DNA of 64,000 bases, taken from the NCBI RefSeq assembly GCF_910596095.1, contig NC_056552.1:16007111-16071110 (forward strand), written 5' to 3'. This DNA is from Thunnus maccoyii. Taxonomy: Eukaryota > Chordata > Actinopteri > Scombriformes > Scombridae. How positions within the stretch are numbered: the first letter of the stretch is position 1; each line of letters opens with the position of its first letter. The translations under genes and the position numbers were made by a program. Positions 26,346 to 38,229 of the stretch are shown here, one piece after another. Below the pieces are notes generated by a model. It made no database searches, was not told the DNA's origin, and saw only the letters and a list, made by a program, of their open reading frames with translations.

Positions 26346-27150
26346 CATGCGCCCCCCTTTACTCTCACTGCCAGAGGGGGGAGACAAAAGTCCTGCACTC
26401 CAGCTTTAAAAGGGGCAATACCACAATGTAAGTATTATCAGCTAAATGTACTAGCAGTACCAAAACTAAAAGAACTCATTATACCTAATATCCCCTTCAG
26501 GGTGTTATATTGTTGTATTTATTATATTATTGTATTATTATTGATACATTAACATGTAAGCAGCATTTTAATTTAGGGTTTAATCTACAGTGTATCATTT
26601 GTCATAAACTAATTAGATGTTTTGAATGAAATATAACCTGGAAGTTGTAACTATGACTGTCAGATCAAATGTAATTAAGTAAAAAGTCCAATAGTTCCCC
26701 CTAGTGGAGTAATAATGTAGAATGTACTTTTATAAACTAGAACATCTAATGATAAAATAATGAAATGATATAATAATAAAAAATAAATAAATAAATTGAA
26801 TTGAATTGAATTTCTATTCTGGTAAATAAATAGGCTAATGTTTTATTCAATATGTGATGAAAAAGACAAAAGGATGAGAATAACACTGCTGCTGCTGCTC
26901 TTTAGGAGACACCTACTTCTTCAAGGACAAACTGTACTGGGTGCTGAAGAACGGAGGACTGAACGAAGGTCATGTTTCTCCTAAATCTACCGGTGAAGAC
27001 TGGCTCAAATGTCCAGCTCCTCCAGTCAATCCTCGAACCCCAAAGGATTGCATCTGCGACATAAAGGGATCATCTCCATCTCCATTAAGGAGCAGCTGGC
27101 TTGTCCTGATCTCTTTTTTATTGGTAATCAATCAGTTTAATAGAAAATAG
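18917..27150 (+). CDS. mmp25: MMP25-like GPI-anchored metalloproteinase, copy B, catalytic Glu replaced by Thr
   Basis: Ten exons: 18917-19000, 21009-21141, 21270-21411, 22357-22661, 22916-23095, 24388-24472, 24740-24822, 25003-25155, 25676-25966, 26906-27150. All phases agree and give 566 codons plus TAG, close to MMP25 length. Residues 1-20 are a signal peptide ([15 protein letters not shown]). The propeptide has [12 protein letters not shown], cysteine switch PRCSLPD (Cys85) and furin site RRRKKR 99-104. The catalytic domain has structural metal residues ([26 protein letters not shown]). The zinc motif is [11 protein letters not shown] (235-245): the three His remain but the general base Glu is Thr236 (ACG, 22957-22959). 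A proline-rich hinge follows, then a hemopexin domain closed by Cys319-Cys521, then stem Cys534/536 and hydrophobic 550-560 as a GPI signal. The family acts at the cell surface; loss of Glu predicts an inactive enzyme that still binds zinc. MMP17 is the alternative family. Confidence 0.93.
19340..19975 (-). mobile_element. L2-type LINE 3' fragment
   Basis: In intron 1 of MMP copy B. The minus strand encodes the C-terminal reverse-transcriptase-associated region ([35 protein letters not shown]), typical of fish L2/Maui elements. It ends at the left in the family tail, rich in aaggcaaggcaagttta. The element is 5' truncated. Confidence 0.85.
21463..22060 (-). mobile_element. Tc1/mariner transposase remnant
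   Basis: Lies in intron 3 of MMP copy B. Read on the minus strand from about 22050, broken frames give [12 protein letters not shown], a run ending GSGLFQNDN, then [17 protein letters not shown] and [18 protein letters not shown]. These match the C-terminal half of Tc1-type transposases. Stops and frameshifts are present. The end at 21463-21524 is an inverted copy of 21985-22040. Confidence 0.8.
25321..25410 (+). repeat. (GATTT)18 microsatellite
   Basis: Eighteen perfect units in the copy B intron, against ten in copy A (2381-2430). Confidence 0.97.
26290..26343 (+). repeat. (TA)n microsatellite in MMP copy B intron
   Basis: About 54 bases of pure TA. Shorter than the copy A tract, and it lacks the TG-containing prelude. 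Confidence 0.95.
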
Positions 27151-27232
27151 AAACCTGAGTTTGAGATTTGTCTGATGTCTGTTCAAACCAAGAGGGTGTT
27201 TTTGTACTTGTGCTCTCATTCCACTGGAGCAT

Positions 27233-27238
27233 AATAAA
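27233..27238 (+). promoter_or_regulatory. Likely polyadenylation signal of MMP copy B
   Basis: AATAAA 83 bases after the stop codon, at the same place as in copy A. Confidence 0.6.
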
Positions 27239-29093
27239 GGTTCTTTACATCTGCATTTATCACAACCCAAAAGCTGGCTTCAAATTACATACTGGTGTTA
27301 TGAAAAGCCAGGGTTAAATACTTCATATGTTACTGTAAATATGTTGCCTTATCAGAACATATTACTCACTGTCCTCCCTTCACCCTGCTAGAGTTACAGC
27401 CCTCCTTTTTCTAGAGTAAGTATTGGATTACAGGCAGCCTGTATAGGAGAATGTATGGAAATTCAACACTGAAATCCAGCACTCTGGCTACTCTCTCATA
27501 ATGAAGCCTTATACAACCACCTTACTGTATGTTTGGACAGTAAGTATCCCAACAGGTAACACAAACATACTAAAGTGCAATGGTCTGGCAATGCCTTTAT
27601 CAAAGCTCATTTCTTAGAATTCAGAGAAGATTTGTTTATGTACAAAACAGACTATTCTTAAAAAGTAAATAAAAACTGTAGACTAACTCAGAAGGGCCAG
27701 GAGGTTTACTGTTGTCCCATTTTTATATTTTTGAGTTTCATGCTGGTTGTTATATGTGTAAATACATTTCAGAGGAAATAAGGACAATTTCAAAACATGG
27801 ACATAGGAATGATCACAGTGTAAAAATACCCTTTTGTTTAATAATGAATGAAAAGTTCATGCTTGACAGTATTTTATACATTTGAGCTTTATTTTCCAAA
27901 GTTATAGTTCTTTTATACCAACTTTTAAACTGTTAAACATGACCATTTTATTTTTTATGTGATTATTCAAATTTGCTGGGGGCACGTTTTTAACTATCGG
28001 GTCCATCTGTCCACTGTAATGCTTTTGAAATGGAGCTGCTTTTTAAGTGGAGCTAAGCTTTGCAGATGTAATGCAGTTCAGTGACGATTCCTCCTGCAGA
28101 TCCGTCTGCAGGGCAACTCGACATCGTCTCTAAAATAACCTTTGTTACCCTACTTCACTGTTACATTAATCATTCTTTGCTGTAAGTTAATGGAGTTTAG
28201 GGATTTTGATTGGCATGTCATGTTTTTCTCAGGTCAGGCCAGAGGTAGTTAAGCAAGAAATCAACAAATAGATCAATTTCTAAGCAAATGCTAGAAAATA
28301 TCATTAAAATGTCACAAATTAAAATCTTCATATTAGTTTCTTTTTTGCGTTGTATCTTTTGTCCTTGACTAACCTCTTTAGTTTAGAAAATTATCTCTTG
28401 ATCTCACCTCCTCCAGGCTGAAACTGCTCACATGATATGTGACGAGCACATGCTTGTCATTCTCCAGTAACGGTTCCCTATGTCTCAGCCTGGACAACTG
28501 ATTTGTATGTTAATTAGGAACACCCCTCCTGGGCTTTGACATGCTTATCTCAGTGACAACAAGTCTTTTATATAGTGGAAGTAAAGCACAATGATAAGAA
28601 TGTCTGATTGTCGTTTAGCCAGATGAACTAGTGTGCATTTTTCCTCATTCTTGCTTCACATGTTGGTTCAGACTCTCTTCAGATGGCTCAATATGACAAC
28701 CATCAACTCTGATAACTCAAAATCAAAATCAGATTACATGTAAAGCCTGTTTAATCACGTGTTATATCATGTAAAATTAAGTCCTTAGTAAATAAAGAAG
28801 ACTGATGCACAGGTGCATACTCTACCTTGATTTATGCAAACCTCTCCAAAAGGCCTTCATCTTTTCTTTTTAACTTGGAACACTTCATTAATAATACATC
28901 TAGTTAACCATTGAATCTATAATGCATAGCACATTCAAGATATACAAGGAAGTTTGCACAGGAATATTTATTCAGTTCCTGAAGTGGAAAATATTTCAGT
29001 ACAGTGTAAATGGGACAGTTTATCTGCCTAGGTCAAACGATTGTGCTTGGCAAAAGCGCAATGAGGAACAATTGCATCCTGACAGGCACCAAG

Positions 29094-30443
29094 TATAAAA
29101 AAGCAAAGCAGCTTGGAATTAAATGAGCTTTGAAATAAAGTACGCCACTATGATAAGTATAGCAGGCTTTTATGTAATCTAATGTTTTGTCAACTATAAT
29201 AGTAAGCACTCAAAAGCCAGGTTTCAAGTGTCCATCTCAGGTTGAGTACAAGTGCAACAATAGAGATTAAATTTGATGCTCTTATACTGTGCCATTCTTA
29301 AAAGAAATAGGTAACAGTAGTTTTTTTTGTTTGTTTGTTTTTTGAAATACATTTTACAACATTCCTTTATAACATGTTTTAAGTGCATTTGTTCCACATT
29401 ATTGAAGTAAAACCAGGACTGCAGAAGAAAGTAATTGACAAATAATTTTAATTTACAGACATTTAACAAGATCAACAGTTCACAGTTCTGTTTCATGTGC
29501 AAATAGTGTAACACAGGACTAAACTGATAAATAATGGTGTTCATTCGATTGAGTGACAATCCTTCACTACACCAACTGCAAGAGGTAGCACAAGTTCCAT
29601 TTTGAGTGTCCAGCTTGGCAATGAGTATCTGCACCGATGTACACGTCAGGGAATGAGCACAAATAAAAGCTAATCAGGTACTATACAATCTAAAAATACA
29701 AAAATATAACATTACCATATTCTGCAACAACTATTGGTAGAAACTCTTCAGACAGGTACATGCCAACATTAAGGCAGATTTTAATGTAACTAAACACTGT
29801 CACACTGAGATTATTGCTGGATGGATTTCTAAACTAGTGTTGCTACAAGTGATCAGTAAACCTAGTGCAAAGTACATCACCTTCTTCCAGGCACCTCAAC
29901 CCAAAGACATGAGCTGTGCCTGAATTGTTCATACTACCAACAAAAGGCAAAATTCTAGTTAGTATGCAAATAGTGCAAGCATACGCATAAACATGGATAA
30001 AAATCTGATTATGGATAAATATTTCTTTATAACTTATCACACCCCTGAAAACAATATGATTGATATTAGAGCAGAGGCAGCCATCATTATGATTAATATG
30101 CATTTTAAGCATGTCATGATATGATGTTAATATATAGAGAGAGAGAGCTACATTGGGAGCAGCAAAGTTCTTATGGTGTTGAGGCTCAGTTTTGCAACAT
30201 GTGAAAAGACTGATGTAATACACTGTGCATACTGAACTGAAGGCACTAATGACATGTAGTATTCAGCGCATACAGGTACATTTGATCATTAATAATTTGG
30301 AGATGGCTAAAGTCATATAAATCATGTGGAAAAGGCGATGAATGATGGTGGTGAAAAAAGTGTATTCCCATTACTAAACAGATTAATCTGCACCATAAGT
30401 TGCTGAGATACCACAACAATGCTTTTTTCCCCCCTTTGTGGCT
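29094..30443. other. Intergenic / 3' flank of the CA4-like gene
   Basis: Lies downstream of the minus-strand CA4-like gene and probably includes its 3' UTR. 29094-29700 is paralogous to 43560-44200. No coding exon was recognised; the long minus-strand ORFs here contain no family motif. Confidence 0.5.
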
Positions 30444-32136
30444 CTAACCTCTCACCAGTGCAAGGCTCAGGGCAATCAGCCCTAGAGAGTAGCAGGTTGT
30501 GGAAGCCTGTGACGTAGACGTACCCTGTGTTCTGACTGGCTGGGCTGGCTGGATGTTTCTGTAGACATTTATCATAAGAGGTGATGTGCTGTTGGAGACG
30601 TGCGGTGTTGTGCTGAAGAGGTCAATCTGGAGATGAGACATTGAGCCAGTTAGCTGCATGAAGCAATGTTAAAGCATTTGTGCCCACTATACTGGCCATT
30701 TTAGTTAATATGAAAAAATATACTTTAAGACATTGCCAGAAAAACTCACCAAATCTTTGCTGACTTTGATTGTATCCTTAAACACTGTCCAGACCACAGC
30801 TTCATTGCAAGTTGGGGTTGTCAAGGAGCCAAGGTAACGATAATACTTGGTGCGATCCACTCCAACCAGGAGATCATCCAGTGAAATTCCAGATGCAATT
30901 GTAGCAGTCTGGCCTGAGAACAGAAACACAACCTATGAAGGACTGTAGCTGACACACTATAGTGATTCCAAAACATTACGTCAAATTCTCTGCTAGAAAA
31001 CATGTAAAACATCGTCTCACCGCTTTCTGTGATGTTGGCCAGGTAGGAGGTCAGTGTGCGCCAGCTTTCAGGTTGTCCAGTTGCATCACCTGCCATTTCC
31101 TAAAAAGTGTGCACATTGTTTCATTAGACTTTAATAAATAGGAGTATTCTTTATTCAAAATGTGTTAACAACCCTTTAGCTCCCTTTAGCTTTTTTACCT
31201 TTAGACTAATTTGTACTTGTAGAGAAGGAGATTAGCATTGGGTTACCCTATGATTACAGAATGCCTAGAGAAAGAAAATTGAAGACGATACTAAGGGATC
31301 TTCAAAAAGCAGCTAAAGGCAGCAAGGGAGAAGATGAGATAAAAGGTATGTTTGCATTAGCAATGACCAGCAATGTCCAAGCTATGCTTATGTCCTTTAA
31401 AGAAAATATGGACACAGTCTCAGTCAAAACAGAGGTGTTATTTTCCTTATCACCCTATAAAATGTTAATCTTAATTGGGGATGTAGCTTTTTTTTTTTTT
31501 TTTTTAAAACAAAAATGAATCATTGTTCTTTGCTAATCAGGTGCCCTTTATGTATTTTTTCACCCCTGCCCCTCAGACAGCCCGAGTCTACCACTGTTGT
31601 GACATTTAAATGCATAAATTCTAACCTCAATGAAGAAACCAAGAGCAGCAAGTCCTGTTGAGTCCGCAATGGCTTGAGTCGTGTTCCCATGATAGGATGA
31701 CTTGCTGTTAACAATGTGCAGCTGTGGGAGTGAAGTAAAAGCATTTTAATATGGATTTACTGAAGAAACACCCCATTCATAGCTCAACGTAAAACAAACT
31801 GTGTACTATACCTCCATGGGATATCGCTTCCCATTCACAGTGTGCTCGGAACCGGGAAAAGCGCTGCCATTACCCCAGTGCAAGTGGAACTGCAGGCTGT
31901 CATAGGCCTCGGTCAGGGCTCCTCCTGAGATCCCAACACCGCTTCCTAAGGCAACTTTGACTGAAAGAGGGTAAAAAATAAATTAAAAAAAACCACTTGT
32001 CACTTTTTACCCTGCAAGTCACTTGCAAGGTAAAACATAAAAACTAAAGTTCCATTATGATCACTTTGTGTTTAAAAAAAAACAAAACAAAAAACAAAAA
32101 AAACACAAAAAGTACATTCCTGACAACACCCCTGAC

Positions 32137-32170
<34 letters not shown>

Positions 32171-32750
32171 AAACCTAATTCTATTGTAATGAGAAGGTAA
32201 ATCCTACCTGCAAGGCTGCATAAGATATAGGCTAACAGAAGCGTCTAGCGCAATTTGAGAAGGTTCTACCCACACCCACTACTCACTTGTCTTGCCGGTG
32301 TTTTCGATCTTTTTTAGGGCGGAGGTGCTGCTGTAATTATTAAAGGTGAATGCAACCAGGCTGGAGTCAGGTTCGGCAGATGATGAGACGATGTTAATGG
32401 GCGACTGTCGAGTGCCGTTGCAATAATTAGCAGCAATGACTGGCCAGGTAGTGTCATCTATAAACAGAAACAAGATGAGTATCTGCAGAGGAGCAGCAGT
32501 GACAAGGATGTAGGCTGTTAGAGATAGGAGGGTTAGGATACTCACTGCAGCTTGGCTGATCATAACACCAGGCTGGAGAAGGAAATGAGATAAGTGATTC
32601 ATTTATTTATATAGAGACGCATTGTTTGCTGTAAAAGTCACTAAATCCAAGATAACGCAAAGATGAATAATACCTACCGATAGCGTCTGAGGCGCAGTGG
32701 ACACTGGGCACAAGAGCGCACACAGCAAACGCAACTATAAGCCAGTTCAT
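30444..32750 (-). CDS. ca4: Carbonic anhydrase 4-like, GPI-anchored
   Basis: Eight exons read right to left: 32750-32678, 32572-32546, 32457-32287, 31960-31812, 31721-31626, 31099-31021, 30913-30750, 30626-30444. Phases agree and give 313 aa, the size of CA4. The ATG directly follows a splice acceptor. A signal peptide (MNWLIVAFAVCALVPSVHCA) is followed by WCYDQPSC and YCNGTRQSPINIV, which supply the extracellular CA4 cysteines. Zinc ligands are His116 and His118 (FHLHWG) and His142 (PMELHIV). GSEH (Glu129) and SLTTP (Thr230) complete the active site. The last exon ends in a hydrophobic stretch (CYSLGLIALSLALVRG) expected of a GPI signal. The residue at the His64 proton-shuttle position is Lys89 (NTGKT), as read by alignment by eye. 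The enzyme hydrates CO2 at the outer cell surface. ca15 is a possible alternative name. Confidence 0.93.
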
Positions 32751-33186
32751 CTAAAATTAAAGAAAGAAGAAAAACTCACCGTTTGTTCACCAAAAACAAA
32801 CAACCATCAATATTAAATGCCGGGCAAGAGAATGCACCTGCAGCCATCCAAATGAATGAATGAGAGAGTGAATTCATCAGTTTACTAGACGTACATTTTT
32901 TTCTAGTGGATTCCAATTTGACTCATTGAAAGCGGCACTGAACAGTTAGGTTGCGCAAGAAAGCGGTGCACACTTAAATGTCAACTTATAAACATAAATT
33001 GTTTTTTGTTTTTTTTTAAATGAAATACTAGGCTTACATCTAATACTAAATTTCACAATGTTACACTCTAAAAACGACTAATCCTCTCAATTAAAAAATA
33101 ATAATACAGGGTCCCTTTCAGTTAATTAAAGCAAGACTTTTCTGCTGCAGCTGAATTCAATTGTCCTGAGCAGCTGAGTGTCTTAC

Positions 33187-33256
33187 CTTTGACGCACCTG
33201 TCCTCCTCTCTGTCGGGTAACAGCTGTGCAGCCTCATCCTCCCTCTTTTTATTGGC
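33187..33256 (-). promoter_or_regulatory. Probable 5' UTR exon and promoter of the CA4-like gene
   Basis: On the minus strand a TATA-like AATAAAAAG overlaps GCCAAT near 33244-33256. It is followed by purine/C-rich sequence ending in a good donor (CAAAG then GTAAGA, exon end at 33187). The coding ATG follows an acceptor directly at 32751, so a non-coding first exon is required and this is the best candidate. Confidence 0.5.
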
Positions 33257-33726
33257 TCAGCACACCCAGCAGCGGGACTGAAACCGCCTCTATGTGGCAT
33301 TTGGGTAGATTTTATTTCCCCGCAAGAATTCTCTTGGGCTGATGAGCAGAGATCAGTGTTTTTGATAATTTGTTCAGACTTTTTTGAAAGACATTCCAGA
33401 CAAACAGTTATGTCTGGATTCCTACCATTTAATGTTGATTGATAGGAAGTATAAATATGCCTGTACAAGTTTTTTTTTTTTAATGAATTACAATTAAGTT
33501 TGTAGACTATTTAAAAATAAGATAAACATTTAGCAGCCTTTAAATTTGAAGCTTTTGTCACAAATATAAATGTTTACATCCTCTCAAAAAGTGTCTTTAA
33601 TTTTAAAAACAAATCTGTAGATTATGTATTTCCACATCCACATAATGCAGGCTATTGTTGCTTTATTTACAAGGAGGAAAAAACATTTTGTAAGAAGAAT
33701 GAGGGGAAAAATGGAAATTCAAAATC

Positions 33727-33808
33727 TTTTTTTGGCACCAGGAAATATGGCTGCGTTCGACTTGGTTGGTCATGTAAAACACATTCATAGTTCCTGGTGC
33801 CAAAAAAA
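33727..33808. repeat. 18-bp perfect inverted repeat with 46-base loop
   Basis: Arms 33727-33744 (tttttttggcaccaggaa) and 33791-33808 are exact reverse complements. It could be a small MITE or a hairpin transcript; nothing further supports either. Confidence 0.75.
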
Positions 33809-33809
33809 A

Positions 33810-35425
33810 TCTGCTAACAGTGCTGTATGTTTTGGCATGTAAGGTACATTTAATTCCTGGTTATTTCCAGAGAAGAGGTGGTTCCATTGTTCCAGACCTG
33901 TTTTTCTGTTCTCTGTCTGATGTGAATATGCATAGACATCAGACGATAGTTCTGCAAATTACATTTACATGAGCAAATTTTGTTTACATGAACCTGTTTT
34001 TTTTTTTTGTTTTTTTTGCAACGTGTTCATGAAAAGTGGTCCTAATATTTTGCCACTTAATTAGGAAGGTGACTAAAAAATTAAGCTCTCAAAACTAGAT
34101 TTTGATATAGATCCTGACAGGGTCACAAAATTAGCTAATAATGCAGGACTCACCTTAGGGACTTTGCTTTATAAGAACAATCTCGGTATGAAAGGATAGG
34201 TTTTTCAAGTTTATTTTAAAACAAAACTGACATGCCCATACATTGGAAGGGATATTGGTTGCTGTTATTGTTTCCTCTGTGCACACTGTCCCGCAAAGAG
34301 ATCCCTTCCTAAAACCATTTTAATGTAAGTGATGTGGAACAAAATCCACAGTCCTTGTTCTATGTAAAAATCAATTATTAAGTTCATCTGAAGCGAATAT
34401 GAGGCCCCAGCGGTCTGAAATAGACATGGGCATCTTCCAAACCTACAGTCTCTTCAGTGAGTAAATTAACAGACATGTACATGCTGCTTTTTGTCCTCAC
34501 CAAAAAGCAGCATCTGTCATTTGTTTAAATGCTTAAAATGCTTAAATTGACAAGCAACCTCTTGCAGATAATGACTGTTCTGTGTCAGTAGCAAAGGTTA
34601 AAGTGGGTTGATGTGTTCCATTGCACAGTTTCTTAAGAAGGAGGTTGGGGTGGATGACTGGGCTACAAAGAATGCGATATCATTGTTTCAAATGATTACA
34701 TAAATGTACATACATACAGACAGGCAGGTAGATAGATGGCTAGATTGATAGACAGCAGACAGGCAGAGACAGATAGATCTGAGGCAGATATTCTGTATAT
34801 TTTTCTTTAAAACCAGTTTCACTGGCTGTGTAATTACATGTCAAAATTTTCTTTGTTTCCAACACATTTCTTAGTGAGCCTACAATAACATAAAAATTAT
34901 ACTAGACTTAATGTACCAGCTCCATCCAGTGATGTTTATATAAAGGCTTACTGACTACACTGCTTTCAAGAATCCCATTGATCTGACAGGTCCTCGTTGA
35001 GAAGCAAAAGAAAAAAGTAGTAACTAAAAGCATTTTTCTTCTTCTACTTCTACGGATCGTCAACCACCAGGTATACTATATGTAAGTATGTCTGAGTTGG
35101 AAAAATGTGTTGTGTGTGTGTGTTACAGTAAATGTGATTTATTGTCCCTCTTATTGTATATAGTGTCATGTTAGATAAAGTTTCCAGTCACCTGTTTTCC
35201 TCAGAAATATTAGTCATGCCTTCTTTAATTGTGAGCAATAGAAACTGTCTCAACGAATCAGTCAAGTAATTAAAAGAGCACTCCCCAGATTTAGCAACAC
35301 ACTCTTATAACATTGTCAGAAAAACGATGGACAATGCAGTCACACATCATTCCTTGCATTCTTCTTCCAGGTGCTTACGTTACCCACAATGTAACACAAC
35401 TACGGACAGTTCACTTGGAGATTTG
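33810..35425. other. No gene recognised
   Basis: Upstream intergenic DNA of the CA4-like gene, AT-rich. It has a short imperfect GATA/CAGA-type tract near 34710-34775 and no exon-like ORF. Confidence 0.4.
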
Positions 35426-35427
35426 GG

Positions 35428-35858
35428 TTCAAGCTGTGTCCCTATTCCATACAACACAATAGTTGTATACAGTATGTACTATGTACCAGTTGATATACAA
35501 GAACTCAATGTACTCTCTCATGTTGTACTAACAGGAATCAATCAAACTGACTTTGGAAAACTACTGCCAATTAAATTTCCAAAATGACACCAGATTTAAT
35601 TTTGTTATTGTTGTTTGTTTGTTTGTTTTGTTTATTTTATTTTCTGAGGTGTTCCTGGGGTTGTTTCACCACCATTGACAATTAAGTTACAGTAAATTTT
35701 ATCCAGCTGTGAGCTACTCCTCAACCTCATTTATGCAATGTAAAGTGGGACAATAGTGTATATCAAGAGCACCCACGCTTTTTTGAGCAGACATACTACA
35801 ACTACATACTAAAAACCTGCTTAGAATTAAGTAGTATGGAATTGGGACACAACTTAAA
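35428..35858. mobile_element. MITE-like element with terminal inverted repeats
   Basis: Left end aagctgtgtccctattccat and the right end, read in reverse complement (aagttgtgtcccaattccat), pair over about 22 bases with two mismatches, spaced 430 bp apart. There is no transposase ORF. I could not identify the target-site duplication. A decayed relative may lie near 51720-51930. Confidence 0.65.
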
Positions 35859-36883
35859 GGGGCCTAAACAAACATTATGTTTGTGTAACGGCATGTGAGT
35901 GTTATTTACCAAAGTGATGAACCCACAGAGAATTATTACCTGACTCAGCAGTTTCCCTCAGCTCTACGGGCAGTTTTATCTCACACTTTTGGCATTCTTT
36001 CACTTTAGTTGAAACCTACTATATTGTGTGTGACTGATAAATTCAAAATGTGTTTCTGAACAGACCAAATGAGGTTCTTGAGGAATTCAAGAGCCTGATC
36101 TGGGTGTGCCTTAAGGTTTACTGAAACTTGCACAAATTATGCTAATATGCCTTCCCCCTGTTTTTCCACTTCAGCCTCAGTCAAACCACAAAAAACATCT
36201 TTACAACATCATGCTTGCATTCCTTCACCATGCAGTTATATAGTAATCAATACTTCCTGAAAATGCAGCCAAGGCTGTTTGGACGTGGAAGAATCTCACT
36301 CTGTCACATTTTACCTTTTGTCAACTTTTTGCCTGCAAAATATCAGCCGGAGTGAGTGTTCTGACATCTTGAGCTGCTCTCTCAGGAAAAATTACCACAG
36401 AAGTGGGAGCTTGAGGTGAGGAGGCTCTGTCAGGCAGTCACCTTTATGTTTATGGTTGTTTCCAACCTGACAAAATTAGCTATTAGCTGTTTTCAAAGCC
36501 AACTCATGGTACTATATCATTATATGTTGTATATTAGTAGCTTGTTCTTGCTTGATAGAATGATCTACCTCTTTTTTATGCATATGTTCTACTACATTTG
36601 ATAGATATTTCCCACCAAAGAGAACTGGTCAGTGTTACCTCACTTTAACCCTCTGGAACCTATCGAGTCCACGCCCAGCAATGAGAGACATTTGTCAGTA
36701 TGACTGCATTTTTTAGCAGATTCTATGTAAGCTAATGCACATTGCTAAAGGGGAGGGTGGGGTGTGTGTGTCACGCCTGAATGTACATTTATTTCATGCA
36801 TATGAGAGCAATTTCAGCATATGGTAATGTAATAGTGCAATAGTAAGAGTAATGCACATCCCACTCAAGCCATTGAAGCAAGC

Positions 36884-36946
36884 AAGCAAAGTTTATTTAT
36901 ATAGCACCTTTCATTGACACCAGTCACAAAGTGCTTCGCAATCAAA
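36884..36946 (+). mobile_element. LINE 3'-tail fragment
   Basis: Contains aagtttatttatatagcacc and ...aagtgcttcgcaatc, the typical terminal segment of fish LINE/SINE families. The surrounding 35860-36880 and 36950-38220 hold no gene I can recognise. Confidence 0.5.
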
Positions 36947-38229
36947 GAAATGCATCCCCATTATTCAATTATAGGGAGCAAAGTTATGGTTTTGCTACCC
37001 CACTTTTTGTCTTTTTAAAAATAAATGTATCAACATACAAACCCTGCAGGTGATTACATCAATGATCATTTTACTATTTTCAGCAACTGACAAAAACAAG
37101 TAATAAAAAAATCACACATTTTTGGACCACCCTTTGAGTTGGTTCAGTTGAACCTGTCGCTGATTGTTTGCCACAGCATGCCTTGGCTGTCAGTCACGGT
37201 CTGTCAATCCACACAGGAGTCTGACTGTTTACACAGCTAAGAAACATGCCGGCTTAACTGCAATCATTGACTGAAAATAGAACATAGGAAAATATAGGCT
37301 AGTGTATGTTGAATGAACCTGCTTGGACCACTGACTCCAGCCAAACTTCAAATTAGCTAAAAGTTGTTGCTGTTGTTGCTGTTGCTGAAATACTTTCCGA
37401 TTTGTGAGTCAACATTAGCTAACTTTGACAGCCCGCCCACCTAACATTAGCTGGCTGATCAGACAGGATTTGGCTGTGGAGATGAGACGTTTGTGAAGGA
37501 GCCGAATCAGAGTCAGCCCTTTTAAGTGTAATGTGGCTATTAACAGGGTTGCTGACTCTCACTTTCCAATTCTCAGGTGCACACTGTATGCTAAACACGC
37601 TGTACCACTATCCATTTGCATACAGAGAAGTCTGCACTCCATTAAGACAGAGACAAAGCCAGAGGTGGAAAACCCAACAGCAAAAGCCAGGCCAAGAATC
37701 TCTTTTAGCTGACATTTGGGCTTTTAAACTACTGTACTCCTTTTATGCCCTGAAACTAAAGGACCCAAATTGGTGATGTGAAACAACACAAAGGAAAGTC
37801 ATTTTAAATATTAAAATATTTTTTAAATATTAAACATTGTTATATTATTACAATATAACATTATCTATTATATAGAAGAAAAATAATGTTTACACTGTAT
37901 GTACCTATAAAAAATATTTTTTTATTGATATTTGTGTCTAACATTTTGTAACAGCAGGAAAGTTATAAGACATTTCTTAGGACATTTTCAGACTATGAAC
38001 ACCCACTTACCCAACACCCACTCAACCCTATATCTCTATGGCTGAATAAGTGAAACAAACAACATTGATAATAATTAGCAGTACAGTACAAAAAGGTAGG
38101 TTTATCAGTATACATTCAAAGAGTAAATACAATAAAAGGAATACATAACAATATCAAAAGAAAAAAATAATAATTAAAAAAATAATACATTAAAAAAAAT
38201 GATCAGAAATAATAAGTTGGGTACATATA

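Larger units (their letters stand above)
22922..29093 (+). repeat. Tandem segmental duplication, right copy
   Basis: Counterpart of 1-6213. After 27150 it holds only the 3' UTR and flank of copy B. From 28850 onward the sequence is also related to 43355-43760, which shows that this flank belongs to the carbonic anhydrase neighbourhood. Confidence 0.93.

Noticed and set aside
29224-30223. Two minus-strand ORFs of 126-136 codons
   Set aside because: Fall in 3' flank DNA; no domain and Lys/Ile/Tyr-rich low-information composition. The paralogous block at 43.6-44.3 kb does not keep the frames.
37531-37776. 81-codon plus-strand ORF with a hydrophobic start
   Set aside because: Looks superficially like a signal peptide, but there is no homology I recognise, no downstream exons, and the frame ends in AT-rich sequence.
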